Positions 15,651-15,748 of a stretch of DNA of 15,748 nt are shown here, one piece after another. The stretch is from assembly GCA_007135385.1 (NCBI GenBank), contig SLIY01000267.1, positions 1 to 15,748 of the forward strand. The letters run 5' to 3'. Under the pieces are notes generated by a model. The model did not search any database. It saw nothing but the letters and a program-made list of their open reading frames with translations, and was not told where the DNA came from. Every line of letters begins with the position of its first letter. The first letter of the stretch is position 1. The DNA is from Leptolyngbyaceae cyanobacterium CSSed165cm_216. Its GTDB lineage: Bacteria > Cyanobacteriota > Cyanobacteriia > Phormidesmidales > Phormidesmidaceae. The position numbers and the translations under genes are program-made.

Positions 15651-15748
15651 TCATCATTCTCCCAAATTGGAAATTACATAATAACTCAGAACAATGGTCC
15701 AGAAAATTTTCCACCCTAGCAATAAGACTCTTAGTCGCTTAGTTAATA
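15651..15748 (-). promoter_or_regulatory. Upstream region of the fumC operon
   Basis: This AT-rich 98-base stretch must hold at least part of the control region for fumC. It contains a perfect 10-bp palindrome gaaaattttc (15702-15711), which could be an operator. A TATTAT-like -10 candidate (minus strand, near 15680) has no good -35 partner, so no promoter boxes are assigned. Confidence 0.4.

Noticed and set aside
1..15748. Search for tRNA, rRNA, CRISPR arrays, transposases, integrases and phage genes
   Set aside because: No cloverleaf, regularly spaced repeats, or mobile-element protein motifs were recognised anywhere in the window.

Overview
The window reads as chromosomal DNA of a cyanobacterium, most likely a filamentous Leptolyngbya/Nodosilinea-type organism (the genus level is inference). 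The palindrome GCGATCGC (HIP1), which is over-represented in many cyanobacterial genomes, occurs at least 14 times. Most proteins are cyanobacterial in style, and the body of the window is GC-rich (40 of 60 bases in the line starting at 9481). There is no tRNA, rRNA, CRISPR array, transposase or phage gene.

Layout, left to right. (1) 1-506 is AT-rich and holds no gene; it carries a perfect tandem 17-bp repeat and one arm of a dispersed repeat. (2) 507-4280 holds two + strand genes. The first is a large MprF-type aminoacyl-phosphatidylglycerol synthase/flippase with its domains in rearranged order; the second is ctaB (heme o synthase). (3) An EcsC-family gene on the - strand (4350-5522) converges on ctaB across an inverted repeat and diverges from the next operon. 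(4) 5612-12162 is a tight four-gene + strand operon: an MscS-type mechanosensitive channel, a small Yip1-like membrane protein, a very large membrane-anchored hydrolase, and an AI-2E/PerM-family membrane protein. Gaps are 1, 38 and 2 bases. (5) 12163-12547 is a convergent intergenic region containing a 105-bp near-palindromic element. (6) 12548-15650 is a - strand operon of fumC followed by a malic enzyme gene (fumarate to malate to pyruvate). Its GC content is lower than that of the rest (about 50% in sampled lines), which hints at a different history. (7) 15651-15748 is the upstream region of fumC.

Most of the window concerns the cell envelope: lipid modification, membrane tension, membrane-bound hydrolysis, and heme for oxidases. 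The most novel-looking item is the 956-residue protein at 8213-11083. It combines an N-terminal alpha/beta hydrolase (Ser-Asp-His triad visible) with a C-terminal region that looks like a circularly permuted papain/NlpC-P60-like domain, and it sits in an operon with three other membrane proteins. I know of no described system with this make-up, but no function can be proved from sequence alone.
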